This document shows, piece after piece, positions 27,087-35,552 of a DNA stretch of 59,915 nt. The stretch is from assembly GCA_964344215.1 (NCBI GenBank), contig CAYFMP010000015.1:1-59915 (forward strand), read 5' to 3'. Position 1 is the first letter of the stretch, and every line of letters starts with the position of its first letter. Origin of the DNA: CAYFMP01 sp964344215. GTDB lineage: Bacteria > Pseudomonadota > Alphaproteobacteria > Rhodospirillales > Casp-alpha2. The notes under the pieces are model-generated. The model was not told the DNA's origin, made no database searches, and saw nothing but the letters and a program-made list of their open reading frames with translations. Both the position numbers and the translations under genes were made by a program.

Positions 27087-27413
27087 CTAGCCCGTGATGA
27101 CCATGTATTTCAGGCAAACGACACGAAGGCAAGACGCCAGATTCTTCTTGTTGATGTCCTGGCAGTGGTCGTGAATGCGCGTGATCAGCGAGTTGACCTT
27201 TATGCCTTCCTCGTCGGCCAGTTCCTCAAGCACTTCCCAAAAGGCGTGCTCCATGCGGATGGTCGTCGAATGGCCGTGCAGGCGGATCGAGCGGCGTTCC
27301 GGCTTGAACTGTTCACCCTCTCGGGTCCCGCACTGGTCGAACAAACCCGCCAACGACGTCGAGCATGCGTCGGTTTCGGGCAGGAGTTCGTCAAGTTTCG
27401 TTTGAGCGCTCAT
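27087..27413 (-). CDS. Ribbon-helix-helix domain protein
   Basis: With the ATG at 27413 this is a 108-residue protein; a GTG at 27434 is the alternative start. The C-terminal half (RSIRLHGHSTTIRMEHAFW, split by EVLEELADEEGI, then VNSLITRIHDH) is an RHH_4-type DNA-binding fold. The N-terminal 40 residues are low-complexity and include two cysteines (DACST, DQCGT). Another pair near the end (CQDI, SCLRVVCLKY) could sense thiol state. Lying between tusA and dsrE2, it may regulate this sulfur-transfer cluster. Confidence 0.78.
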   Translation of the reverse strand: MSAQTKLDELLPETDACSTSLAGLFDQCGTREGEQFKPERRSIRLHGHSTTIRMEHAFWEVLEELADEEGIKVNSLITRIHDHCQDINKKNLASCLRVVCLKYMVITG

Positions 27414-27461
27414 TCCTCTGCGTTCCACGGGCACGCAACCCGCGCCTTGTCGACGGCCTCC

Positions 27462-27965
27462 TCAGATGAACAGATTGATGTCCGATTTGAGGGCGTCTTC
27501 CATATAGGTGGCGGCGCCGCCGATGTCGATGTCGTCGATCAGGTCGTCCTCGCCCAGCTCGAACAGGTCCATGGTCATCTGGCAGCCGATCAGCTTGACG
27601 TCCGACTCGATCGCGGCTTCGCGCAACTCGGGGATGGAGGCGACGCCCTTCTTCTTGATCAGGTTCTTCATCATGGTCGAACACATGGCATCGACGCCGG
27701 GAATCGCCGACATCATGTTCGGCATGGTCATGTGCATGCCCATCATCGGCATTTCCATGGCCGGGTTGCCGAGGGTCGAGATCTGCAGATGGTCGAGCTT
27801 CTTCTTCAGGAGCTGCAGGCCGTAGAAGGTGAAGAACATGGAAACCTTGACGTCCATCGCCGCCGCCGTGGTCGCCAGGATGAAAGGCGGATAGGCCCAA
27901 TCCAGCGTCCCCTTGGTGACGATGATCGACATACTCTTGGTATTGGCGCCGTCTTCGCTGCTCAT
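27462..27965 (-). CDS. dsrE2: DsrE2-type sulfurtransferase (DsrE/F/H-like family)
   Basis: This 167-residue protein has a DsrE-like Rossmann fold, two conserved cysteines (C95 in DAMCSTMM, C128 in IGCQMT) and a methionine-rich loop (about residues 70-99). These are typical of the DsrE2 group, often encoded with tusA and a rhodanese. It is thought to accept sulfur at the membrane and pass it to TusA. A GGAGGG ribosome site precedes the ATG. No rhodanese gene is found in this cluster. Confidence 0.9.
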   Translation of the reverse strand: MSSEDGANTKSMSIIVTKGTLDWAYPPFILATTAAAMDVKVSMFFTFYGLQLLKKKLDHLQISTLGNPAMEMPMMGMHMTMPNMMSAIPGVDAMCSTMMKNLIKKKGVASIPELREAAIESDVKLIGCQMTMDLFELGEDDLIDDIDIGGAATYMEDALKSDINLFI

Positions 27966-28148
27966 GATTTCTCACCCTCCTTGCGATTCCATCTCTTGCG
28001 GTACCTGGCGCTGCCGCCGCAGTTTAGCACGTCCGCCAGTCGGAGTCCCGGCGCTGCGTGGCGCATTCTATGACGACCGGATAGCCTGCCGGCAGTACAG
28101 GGGGCCTACGCCCGATAAAAACCCCGTGAGGGCACGTTCCTTCCCCGC

Positions 28149-28189
28149 AAAACGGCTCCGGGCCCGCGCATGCGCGGGCCCGGCCGTTT
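28149..28189 (-). terminator. Intrinsic-type terminator after the FadL-like gene
   Basis: A very stable palindrome: AAACGG and CCGGGCCCGCGC on one side, GCGGGCCCGG and CCGTTT on the other. On the minus strand it is followed by GTTTTGC. It lies 27 bp past the stop of the porin gene. The remainder of 27966-28215 shows no gene. Confidence 0.7.
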
Positions 28190-28215
28190 CAATCAGACGA
28201 TCTTGACGCCGCTCC

Positions 28216-29482
28216 CTAGAACTTCCGCGTGATGCCGACCTGGGCGCCGACCTGCCACATGGAGATGCGGACGTTCTTACCGACCTGACTCTTGCCGTCG
28301 CCCTGGCCATTGTCGGTCTGATCGGCTTCCAGCGCGTGAAAGGCGCTGCCGGTGATCTCCCACAGATCGTTCAGCTTGTAGCTGGCGCCGACCGAGAAGT
28401 GGTGCTCGGTGATGGCTGGGAACAGCGAGTTGCCGAACGTGTTCTGCTCGGGGATCGGCGAGTTGCCGTAAGTCCAGCCGGCCCGCAGGGTGAGCTTGTC
28501 GTTGTAGCGGTGCTGGACGCCGATCAGGATGACGAAGGAATCGTCCCAGCCGAAGCGGCCGCGCGCCGGTCCTTCCTGCAGCGCTTCGATGCCGTTCCAG
28601 TCGACCCACTTCAAGTCGATGGCGAGGTCGGTGTCGGTGCGCGGCTTGGCGACGGCGCCGACGGTGAGGCTTTGCGGCTCGTCGATCGGTCCTTTCAGCA
28701 GCAGATCGTAGACCTGCAGGCGCTGGTGCCAGACCCTGGACGAATAGTTGGCGCCGAAGCTCAGTTTGTCGCTGGTGTCCCAGACGCCGCCGAGCTTGAA
28801 GCCGAGGCCGAAGGCATGGTCGCGTTTGCCTTCGGCGCCGCCGAAGTTGGAGGTGCCGACGCCGCTCGGGTCGGTTGACCGCGTGATCGGTCTTCAGGTC
28901 GTGGTAGCCGAGTACGGCGCTGGCGCCGTAGGCCGACCAGTCGTTGGGCTCCCAGGCCAGCGTCGCCGCCACCTGGGCGCGCCGCATCAGCACCTGGCTG
29001 TCGCCGGCCGCCGGGGCCGCCTGGTTGAGGGCGCGGGGCTGCGTGTACTTGGTCGACATGCCGCCGGCCGCCCACGCCGCCACGCCGAACGCGTAGTGAC
29101 CCATCTTCCAGTTGACGCCGGCCGAGCCTTCCGGGAAATCCTCGCGCAGGCTGTCCTCGTTGATGGCGGTGTTGACTTGGGCGCCGAGCGCCGCCGGGTT
29201 GTCGGCCTTGGAGTTGTCCTGGCTGCGCACCGGATGGAACCAGCCGGGCGAGATGAACGCCTCCTTGCCGACCCGTCCCAGCAGGGCCGGGTTGACCGAC
29301 GAACTGGTCGGGTCCTGCGGGAGCGCCACGCCGGCGCCGCCCATGCCGCAGCTATTGGCGCCCGTGCAGTGGCCCTGCCAGCCGATCGTCGCGTTGGCCG
29401 TGCCCGCCGCCGAAAGGGCGAATCCCGCCGCCAATGCCGTCGACACCAGAAGCCGACGCGCAAACACTGATCCCGTTTTCAT
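28216..29482 (-). CDS. FadL/OmpP1-family outer membrane transporter, frameshifted
   Basis: The N-terminal part (from MKTGSVFARR, signal to about residue 31, then GCxxANSCGMGGAGVALPQD-like start and SSVNPALLG) reads in one frame to LKTDHAVN near 28876. The C-terminal part reads one base out of phase from DPSGVGTSNFGGA to ...GAQVGITRKF. The total of 1267 nt is one base more than 422 codons, so a single inserted base explains everything. The rest of the gene looks intact, so a sequencing error is as likely as a real mutation. The family imports hydrophobic molecules; near sulfur genes it might move sulfur compounds. Confidence 0.85.
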
Positions 29483-29616
29483 TTGTTTTTTTCCCTTTAC
29501 CCCAAATGGTCGTCGCGCAATCCCAACCCACGGTTTCGCAATCGTTGTCGTTCCGAAAACCGTTGGTTCTCTCTCTTGAGGCCTAAACTTACGGAAAACC
29601 GCCCCCCAAGAGGTAG

Positions 29617-29626
29617 TACCATGGTA
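29617..29626. promoter_or_regulatory. Palindrome upstream of the FadL-like gene
   Basis: The perfect palindrome TACCATGGTA lies about 135 bp before the porin start, with a second inverted pair (GGAAA...TTTTCC, around 29648-29661). It could be an operator. The spacer 29483-29748 holds nothing else I can support. Confidence 0.3.
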
Positions 29627-29748
29627 TCGTAAAGATGTAATATCCGGAAAGTATTTTCCGACGGTTTGCCGAAACGGCCCGTTCTCGTCCGCGGGATGCG
29701 GCCGAATGGGGGGTGGAACGAACGAAACGGCCGCCGCCGTCGCGACGC

Positions 29749-30078
29749 TCAGGCGGCCGCCGCGTCGCCGGCGTTTTCCTTGTCGGCGTTGCAATAGAGC
29801 TGGTAGAGCAGGCCGATCACCAACTCGGCCTCGATGCTGGCCAGGCTGTAATAGATCTGTTTCGACTCGCGCCGGGTGTGGACCAGATTGTCGGCCCGCA
29901 ATCGGGCCAACTGCTGCGACAGGGTCGGCTGCCGGATGCCGAGGATGCCTTCCAACTCGCCGACGTTTTTCTCGCCGTCGGCCAGCGAACACAGAATGAC
30001 CAAGCGGTTGTCGTTGGCCAGCGCCCGCAGGAACCGGCAGGCCCGCTTGGCGTTGATGAGTACGTTGTCCATCTCCAT
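29749..30078 (-). CDS. ArsR-family repressor with SqrR/BigR-type cysteine pair
   Basis: This 109-residue winged-helix protein has the recognition helix IRQPTLSQQLARLR. Cysteines C30 (LVILCSLADGEK) and C96 (LLYQLYCNAD) are 66 residues apart, the same spacing as the persulfide-sensing pair of SqrR (C41/C107) and BigR (C42/C108). Those proteins form a tetrasulfide bridge and leave DNA when sulfide or persulfide is present. A third cysteine, C14, is near the start. It sits between the porin gene and fccB-soxS-glcG, in the middle of the sulfur genes, so it is the best candidate for controlling sox/dsr/fcc. Confidence 0.88.
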   Translation of the reverse strand: MEMDNVLINAKRACRFLRALANDNRLVILCSLADGEKNVGELEGILGIRQPTLSQQLARLRADNLVHTRRESKQIYYSLASIEAELVIGLLYQLYCNADKENAGDAAAA

Positions 30079-30180
30079 GGCGTCGGTCCCCCGTTCGTGC
30101 TTCAGCGGCTATGGCTTGGGCAAGTCGGAAGCTTGCCGCGGTCTCGGCGGGGCCGGGGTTCGACTCGACCCTCGCACCTC

Positions 30181-30218
30181 TTATATACCAGAATATGTAT
30201 GTTATTACCACTATATAA
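30181..30218. promoter_or_regulatory. AT-rich dyad upstream of the ArsR gene
   Basis: The inverted arms TTATATA (30181-30187) and TATATAA (30212-30218) frame a GAATATG element (30191-30197) that resembles the right half of the dsr/sox element. It sits 100-140 bp upstream of the repressor start in a 186-bp spacer (30079-30264) without a gene. It is a plausible autoregulatory promoter. Confidence 0.4.
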
Positions 30219-30264
30219 CAAAAAAATCCTGGAAATATTGTCGTTCTTGAATGAATTCCTTTTT

Positions 30265-30756
30265 CTAGAACAGATTATCGGAAATCGCGTCGATGCCGGC
30301 CCGCGCGCAGGCATCGTCGAGATCGCCCCCGGGTGCGCCCGAGACGCCGACGCCGCCGACGATCGATCCCTCCGCCTCGATGCGCACGCCGCCGCCGCCG
30401 AACGCCGTGTTGGGGGCGTCGCGAAGCGGCGACAGCGGTTCGCCGGCCTTGGTCAGGTCGTTCAACTCGATGGTGTCGGTGCGGAAACTGACCGCCGTGT
30501 AGGCCTTGCGGTACGCCATTCCGGTGGTGTGCGGGCCGGCGAAGCGGTCGCGGATCGAAACCTGCAGGTTACCGGCCCGATCGACGACGGCAACGGCGAT
30601 CTGGTAGCCCTGGGCCCGGCAGTCCTCGAGCGCCGCCTTGGCGACGTCGAGGGCGGCTTCCGGCGACAAGACCTTGAAGCCGACGAGGGCTTCTTGGGCG
30701 GCCGCCGGGTACGACAGGCCGGCCGCGACCACGGCCGCGAGAGCGATGCGTTTCAA
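30265..30756 (-). CDS. GlcG/HbpS-family heme-binding-like protein, exported
   Basis: A 163-residue DUF336 (GlcG/HbpS) protein with a signal peptide ending near AAAQ. Family motifs seen are VAVVDRAGNLQVSIRD, AYRKAYTA and IVGGVGVSGAPGGDLDDACA. The start is TTG at 30756, supported by AGGAG upstream and a 4-bp overlap with the soxS-like stop (TTGA). It ends an operon with fccB and soxS. GlcG-like proteins beside sulfide and thiosulfate genes are known but without a clear role; haem or cofactor binding is an inference. Confidence 0.85.
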   Translation of the reverse strand: MKRIALAAVVAAGLSYPAAAQEALVGFKVLSPEAALDVAKAALEDCRAQGYQIAVAVVDRAGNLQVSIRDRFAGPHTTGMAYRKAYTAVSFRTDTIELNDLTKAGEPLSPLRDAPNTAFGGGGVRIEAEGSIVGGVGVSGAPGGDLDDACARAGIDAISDNLF

Positions 30757-31169
30757 CAGCTTGCTCCTATGTTGGCGGAGGTGCCGGCGATCGCCTCGCC
30801 GCCGCCGCAGGCGTCACGGACCGCCTTCAACTCCGCGGTGAGCCCGCCCAGCATCCACCAGAAGAAGTCCTCGCCGGGGTAGCCGGTGATGCGGCCGATC
30901 TCGGCGCCGCCGTCGATGACGACGAAGGTCGGCGTGTAGATGATCGGGCGGATATCCTTCAAGGCGCCGGTCCGTTCGGCGTCGATGTCGATGCGGCGGA
31001 CCGGCGCGACGCGGGCGTCGGCGGTCTTGTCGTAGAAGACGCCGATCTCCTCTTCCCAAACCTCGCACCACTCGCAGACCGGCGAGTTGAACATGATCAA
31101 CTCGGCCGCCCGGGCACCGCCCGGCACGGCGACGAAGACGCAGAGGAGCAACAAAATCGACAAACGCAT
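30753..31169 (-). CDS. soxS: SoxS-like periplasmic thioredoxin
   Basis: This 138-residue protein has a signal peptide (about residues 1-21) and a thioredoxin-like fold with CEWC (C32, C35). The cis-Pro motif is YTPTFVV, and there is a C-terminal CGGG. SoxS of Paracoccus reduces inactive SoxY and is needed for full Sox activity. It lies 75 bp after fccB and overlaps the next gene by 4 bp. It would draw electrons from the SoxV-type protein at 26046-26792. Confidence 0.8.
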   Translation of the reverse strand: MRLSILLLLCVFVAVPGGARAAELIMFNSPVCEWCEVWEEEIGVFYDKTADARVAPVRRIDIDAERTGALKDIRPIIYTPTFVVIDGGAEIGRITGYPGEDFFWWMLGGLTAELKAVRDACGGGEAIAGTSANIGASC

Positions 31170-31243
31170 AATCTATCACTATCGAATGTGTGGTTTGTTG
31201 TCCATGGGGTAATTTCAACTCCATGGAGTGATGGCGGCGGTGC

Positions 31244-32524
31244 CTAGCCGAACATGTCCTTGATGACGGCGTCGTACCAGACATCGCCGTCGATCGCCGT
31301 TTCGCGCCGCGTCTCGTCGTCTTCGCCCGGCGCGCTGACGAACCCGGAGACACCGGCGATGCCGGCGTCGGTGGCCTCGTAGACGCCGCCGATCTTGACG
31401 CCCTGGTCCGGTGCCACCAGGAAAAAGCAGGTGGCGTTGAGCTGCGGAGAAGCCGTCGAACGTCCGGTCAGGGCATGATTGACGGCGGCGGCGCAGACGA
31501 TGGCGTGGTTGTTGGCGGCGTACGCCGACTTGGTCATGTCGCCGGGGTCGATGGCGTCGCCGATGACGTGGATGCCCGGCACCAGTCTCGATTCGAAGGT
31601 GGTGCCGTCGACCGGACACCAGCCGCCGGCGTCGGTCAGGCCGTGGGCCTCGGCGATGCGGGCCGCCTGCTGGTCGGGGATGACGTTGACGACGTCGCCC
31701 TCGAAGCTGTCGTCGTCGCTGATCAGCGACAGGGTCTTGACGTCGACGGCCCGGATGCGGCCGCCGAATTCGGCCGGCACCCATTCGATCATGTCGCCGT
31801 AGAACTTCGCCCAGACGTCGCTCAACGGTTCCGACATCGGGAACTCGTCCTTCGAATCGAGGATCAGCACCTTCGATTTCGGTTTGGCCCGCTTGAAGTA
31901 ATGCGCCGCCATGGCGGCCCGCTCGTAGGGCGCCGGCGGGCACCGGTAGGGGCGCTTGGGTGAGCTGATGACAAAGGTTCCGCCGTCGTCCATGGCCTCG
32001 AGCCGGCGCCTCAACACCGCTACCTGGGCGTCGGCTTTGTAGGCGTGCGGCATGACCTGCTCGGCCGCCGTGTCGTAGCCGTCGACGGCGCCCGGCTTGA
32101 AATCGATGCCCGGCGCCATGACCAGGCGGTCGTAGGCGAGTTCGCCGCCGCCGGCCACCGTCACCGTCCGCTTGTCGGGGTCGATGCGCTCGGCCCGGTC
32201 GTGGACGACGGTGAGGGCGGGTGCGCCGGCCAGGCGCTCGTAACCGTGGGTGATCTCGTCGAGATTCCGGACGCCGCCGAGATAGCGGTTGGCGAAGAAG
32301 ATCGCCGTGTAGGAACGGTTGGGCTCGACCAGCGTCACCTCGAGGCCGCCGGCCTCGACCGCCAGCCGACGTGCCGCCGTGGCGCCGCCGGCGCCGCCGC
32401 CGACGACCACGACCTTGGGCTTGGCGCCGCCGCCGATGGCCGGCGCCGACAGCAGGCCGCCGCCGGCCGCCAACGCCGAGGCCCCGAGCCAGCGGTTGAA
32501 TTGACGTCGGGTCAATCTCTTCAT
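31244..32524 (-). CDS. fccB: FccB/SoxF, flavoprotein of flavocytochrome c sulfide dehydrogenase
   Basis: This 426-residue protein has a Tat signal (RRQFNRWLG) and an FAD Rossmann motif VVVGGGAGG. The FCSD flavin-binding C-terminal domain is present, with redox cysteines in the expected places (RPYRCPPAPYERA and NATCFFLV). It oxidises periplasmic sulfide to sulfur/polysulfide. The cytochrome subunit (FccA/SoxE) is not adjacent or seen in this window. It leads the operon with soxS and glcG. The 125-bp spacer 32525-32649 has no gene. Confidence 0.92.
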   Translation of the reverse strand: MKRLTRRQFNRWLGASALAAGGGLLSAPAIGGGAKPKVVVVGGGAGGATAARRLAVEAGGLEVTLVEPNRSYTAIFFANRYLGGVRNLDEITHGYERLAGAPALTVVHDRAERIDPDKRTVTVAGGGELAYDRLVMAPGIDFKPGAVDGYDTAAEQVMPHAYKADAQVAVLRRRLEAMDDGGTFVISSPKRPYRCPPAPYERAAMAAHYFKRAKPKSKVLILDSKDEFPMSEPLSDVWAKFYGDMIEWVPAEFGGRIRAVDVKTLSLISDDDSFEGDVVNVIPDQQAARIAEAHGLTDAGGWCPVDGTTFESRLVPGIHVIGDAIDPGDMTKSAYAANNHAIVCAAAVNHALTGRSTASPQLNATCFFLVAPDQGVKIGGVYEATDAGIAGVSGFVSAPGEDDETRRETAIDGDVWYDAVIKDMFG

Positions 32525-32649
32525 GGGCGGACCATAGCATGGCGATCCGGAAAGGCACGGCGCAATCTCAAGGCGGCCGGACGAGACCGATCGGAGATGA
32601 CGCGACCACTCGATACCGGATCAGCAACGCAATGTGACGGTCGTCCTTG

Positions 32650-33360
32650 TCACCGCCGGTCAACCTCGTCGAGCAGAGCGGCCAGGCCGGAGATGTCGGC
32701 CATGACGTGATCGGCCAGGGTCAGGTCGTCGGCCGAACTGGTTCCGCTCAGCACGCCGACGACGAGGCCGACGCCGGCGGCGCGGCCCATCTCCAGGTCG
32801 TGGGCGTTGTCGCCGACCATGCAGACCTCGGAAGGAGCGAGCCCACTCGCCTCGCAGAACGCCCGCACCATGCCGGGCTCAGGCTTGACGCCGTGGCCGC
32901 TGTCGTAGCCGGTGATGAAATCGAACAACTCGACGACGCCGAACGGCGACAAGGATTGCAGCGCCCCTTCGTGGCTGTCGGAGGTGGCGACGCCGAGGGC
33001 GAGGCCGCGGGCGCGCAGCCCGGTGAGCGCGGCGGCCAGTCCCGGCACCGGCACGGCGTGTTGGCGTCCCTGTCGCTGGAAGATGTCGTCGATCATGCCG
33101 ACCAGGTCGTCACGTCCGTTGTCGGCCAACACACGGCCCCACAGATCGGCGATTTGGCGGCTGTTGCCGACGGCCAGCACGGTGCCGGAGCGCACCCGGC
33201 CGATGCTCTCGTCCTGGCCGCCGGCCTCCAGCAGCTTCGCCGCCAGCGCCTCCTCGCCGCCGGCCGCGGCGAGTGCCGCGGCGCGGTTGACCGGCACCCA
33301 GGTGGCGTTGAAATCCAACAGCGTGCCGTCCTTGTCGAACAGGATGCCGCGGATCGTCAT
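32650..33360 (-). CDS. HAD-superfamily phosphatase coupled to the choline transporter
   Basis: This 236-residue protein has the HAD motifs DKDGTLLD (nucleophile Asp in motif I), TSDS (II), KPEPG (Lys, III) and GDNAHDLEMG (IV). It resembles phosphoglycolate-phosphatase-type enzymes. Its ATG overlaps the choV stop (ATGA), so it is translated with the transporter. A function in dephosphorylating a choline-related phosphate is possible, but there is no signal peptide, unlike periplasmic phosphorylcholine phosphatases. The substrate is unproven. Confidence 0.85.
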   Translation of the reverse strand: MTIRGILFDKDGTLLDFNATWVPVNRAAALAAAGGEEALAAKLLEAGGQDESIGRVRSGTVLAVGNSRQIADLWGRVLADNGRDDLVGMIDDIFQRQGRQHAVPVPGLAAALTGLRARGLALGVATSDSHEGALQSLSPFGVVELFDFITGYDSGHGVKPEPGMVRAFCEASGLAPSEVCMVGDNAHDLEMGRAAGVGLVVGVLSGTSSADDLTLADHVMADISGLAALLDEVDRR

Positions 33361-34580
33361 CAAAGGGTATCGTTGTCCGCCGCCGGCTCGGCCGGGCCTG
33401 CAAGATCGGTCTGGCGCAGGATGCCGCGAAAAATCTCGTCGTCGCCGCACACCCCGGCGAGGCGGCCGTCCTCGATCAGGGCGACCGGCCGGCCGGTCGC
33501 CTGGCGGAGTTCGATGGCGGCGCGCATGGTCATGTCGGTGGGGGCCGTGATCAGCGCCGTCGCATCGACACCCTCCAGGTCCATGCCGGCTTCGAAGGCG
33601 ACCAGCGTGCCGGGACGGTCGTCGAGGCTGACGGAAACCGGCGCGCCGTTGCCATCGAGGCCGACCCGGAACCGCCCCTCGGCATCGAGCAGCACGGTGT
33701 CGCCATCGCGCGCGAGGTCGCCTACCGGCGTCATCAGCGAGCCGCCGCGCAGCACGTTCAGCGGGTTCATGTGAGCGACGAAATCGGCCACGTAGGCGTT
33801 GGCCGGATTGAGGACGATGTCCTCGGGACGGCCGATCTGGACGATGCGGCCGCCTTCCATGATGGCGATATGGGTGCCGAGCTTGAGCGCCTCGTCGAGG
33901 TCGTGACTGACGAACACGATGGTCTTCCTCAGCCGCCGTTGCAGCTCCAGGAGTTCGTCCTGCAGGTGGCTGCGGATCAGCGGATCGAGGGCGGAAAAGG
34001 GCTCGTCCATCAACAGGATGTCGGCGTCGGTGGCGAACGCCCGGGCCAAGCCGACACGCTGTTGCATGCCGCCGGAAAGCTCGTGCCCGTACTTGTCCTT
34101 CCAACGCTCCAGATCGACCAGCTTGAGCTTTTCGGTAACGATGGCGTCGCGCTCCGCCTTGGCCATGCCCCTGAGCTCGAGGCCGAGGCCGACGTTTTCG
34201 TGCACGGTGCGCCACGGCAGCAGCGCGAACTGCTGGAAGACCATGGCGATGCGGTTGGAGCGGAGCCTCCGCAGCGTTTCCGGGTCGCAAGAGGCGACAT
34301 CGACGACACCGCCGCCGTCCTGAACCAGGACCTCGCCGCGGGTGACGACGTTGAGGCGATTGACGGCGCGCAACAGGGTCGACTTGCCGGACCCGGACAG
34401 CCCCATCAGCACGCAGATCTCGCCTTCCTCGATGGCCAGCGAGGCGCCGGCGACGCCGAGCACGCAACCGGTGGCTTCGAGGATGGTCTCGCGATCGGCG
34501 CCCTCATCCAGCAGCGCAAGCGCCTCCTCGCGCTTTTCGCCGAAGATGATGTCGACGTCGCGGAATTCGACGGTCGCCAC
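33360..34580 (-). CDS. choV: ChoV/ProV, choline or betaine ABC transporter ATPase
   Basis: This 406-residue protein has Walker A (GLSGSGKST), the signature LSGGMQQR, Walker B (ILLMDEPFSALD) and the switch histidine (VSHD). C-terminal tandem CBS-like regulatory domains are typical of ProV/OpuAA importers. It ends the choWV pair, separated from choW by only 3 bp. Choline specificity is inferred from betI-betA next door. Confidence 0.9.
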   Translation of the reverse strand: MATVEFRDVDIIFGEKREEALALLDEGADRETILEATGCVLGVAGASLAIEEGEICVLMGLSGSGKSTLLRAVNRLNVVTRGEVLVQDGGGVVDVASCDPETLRRLRSNRIAMVFQQFALLPWRTVHENVGLGLELRGMAKAERDAIVTEKLKLVDLERWKDKYGHELSGGMQQRVGLARAFATDADILLMDEPFSALDPLIRSHLQDELLELQRRLRKTIVFVSHDLDEALKLGTHIAIMEGGRIVQIGRPEDIVLNPANAYVADFVAHMNPLNVLRGGSLMTPVGDLARDGDTVLLDAEGRFRVGLDGNGAPVSVSLDDRPGTLVAFEAGMDLEGVDATALITAPTDMTMRAAIELRQATGRPVALIEDGRLAGVCGDDEIFRGILRQTDLAGPAEPAADNDTL

Positions 34581-34583
34581 CGC

Positions 34584-35432
34584 TCAGGCTCCCACCGACC
34601 CGGCGCTTCGCTGCTTGCAGACGCGGTCCAGCAGGATGGCGATGATGACGATCGCCAGGCCGGCTTCGAATCCCTTCGCCGTGTTGACCGTGTTGATGGC
34701 GCGCAGCACCGGGATGCCGAGCCCCTCGGCGCCGACCATCGAGGCGATGACGACCATGGAGAGCGACAGCATGATGCATTGGGTAAGGCCGGCCATGATG
34801 GTCGGCAGCGCGTGCGGAACCTCGACCTTCCACAGCAGCTGGCGCCGGGTGGCGCCGAAGCTCTCGGCCGCCTCCTTCAGCGGCACCGGCACCGAGGTGA
34901 TGCCGAGATGGGTAAGGCGGATCGGCGCCGGGACGGCGAAAATGGCGGTGGCGATCAACCCCGGCACCAGTCCGAGGCCGAAGAAGATCAGCGCCGGGAT
35001 CAGGTAGACGAAAGTCGGCAGCGTCTGCATGATGTCGAGTACGGGACGCAGGCCGGTCCACAGTTTCGGCCGATGGGCGGCGGCGATGCCGATTGGAATT
35101 CCGGCGGCCATGCAGACGATCGTTGCCCAGATCACCAACGCCAGGGTGTAGATGGTTTCTTCCCAGTAGCCCTGATTGATGACGAAAAGCAGCGACGGCA
35201 CGATCAGCGCCACCAGCTTCCACGACCGGTGCAGGAAGAAGGCGATGGCGGCGATGATGGCGATCAGGATGAACGGATGTACCGCCAGCATCAGGCCGGC
35301 GGTGCCTTCGAGGAGAAAGCCGAGGCCGACCGTCAGGCCATCGAAAAACCAGAAGAAATACTCGTTCAGAAAATCGACGAAATCGGCAATCCATCTGCCG
35401 ACGGGAATCTTGTGTTCCTCGAGCCATTGCAT
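34584..35432 (-). CDS. choW: ChoW/ProW, choline ABC transporter permease
   Basis: A 282-residue membrane protein with the inner-membrane permease motif (EAAESFGATRRQLLWKVEVPHALP) and about six to seven helices. The start at 35432 is chosen over a longer reading because it has a GGGGAGA-type ribosome site and follows a terminator hairpin of the preceding gene. It forms the channel with choV and receives substrate from the binding protein ChoX. Confidence 0.9.
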   Translation of the reverse strand: MQWLEEHKIPVGRWIADFVDFLNEYFFWFFDGLTVGLGFLLEGTAGLMLAVHPFILIAIIAAIAFFLHRSWKLVALIVPSLLFVINQGYWEETIYTLALVIWATIVCMAAGIPIGIAAAHRPKLWTGLRPVLDIMQTLPTFVYLIPALIFFGLGLVPGLIATAIFAVPAPIRLTHLGITSVPVPLKEAAESFGATRRQLLWKVEVPHALPTIMAGLTQCIMLSLSMVVIASMVGAEGLGIPVLRAINTVNTAKGFEAGLAIVIIAILLDRVCKQRSAGSVGA

Positions 35433-35493
35433 GGCGATTCTCCCCTCAAGCCCTGCTTGCAGCGACAGAATAGATGGGGAAGGGCGTGGAAAC

Positions 35494-35527
35494 AAAAAAA
35501 ACGGCCGGGTCGTTGCCGACCCGACCG
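35494..35527 (-). terminator. Intrinsic terminator between choX and choWV
   Basis: On the minus strand, the stem CGGTCGGGTCG / CGACCCGGCCG with a 4-nt loop is followed by eight T. This is a textbook terminator 26 bp past the choX stop. Partial readthrough would give much more binding protein than membrane components. Confidence 0.85.
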
Positions 35528-35552
35528 TTCGATGTCCCGTTCCCTCTAAGGA

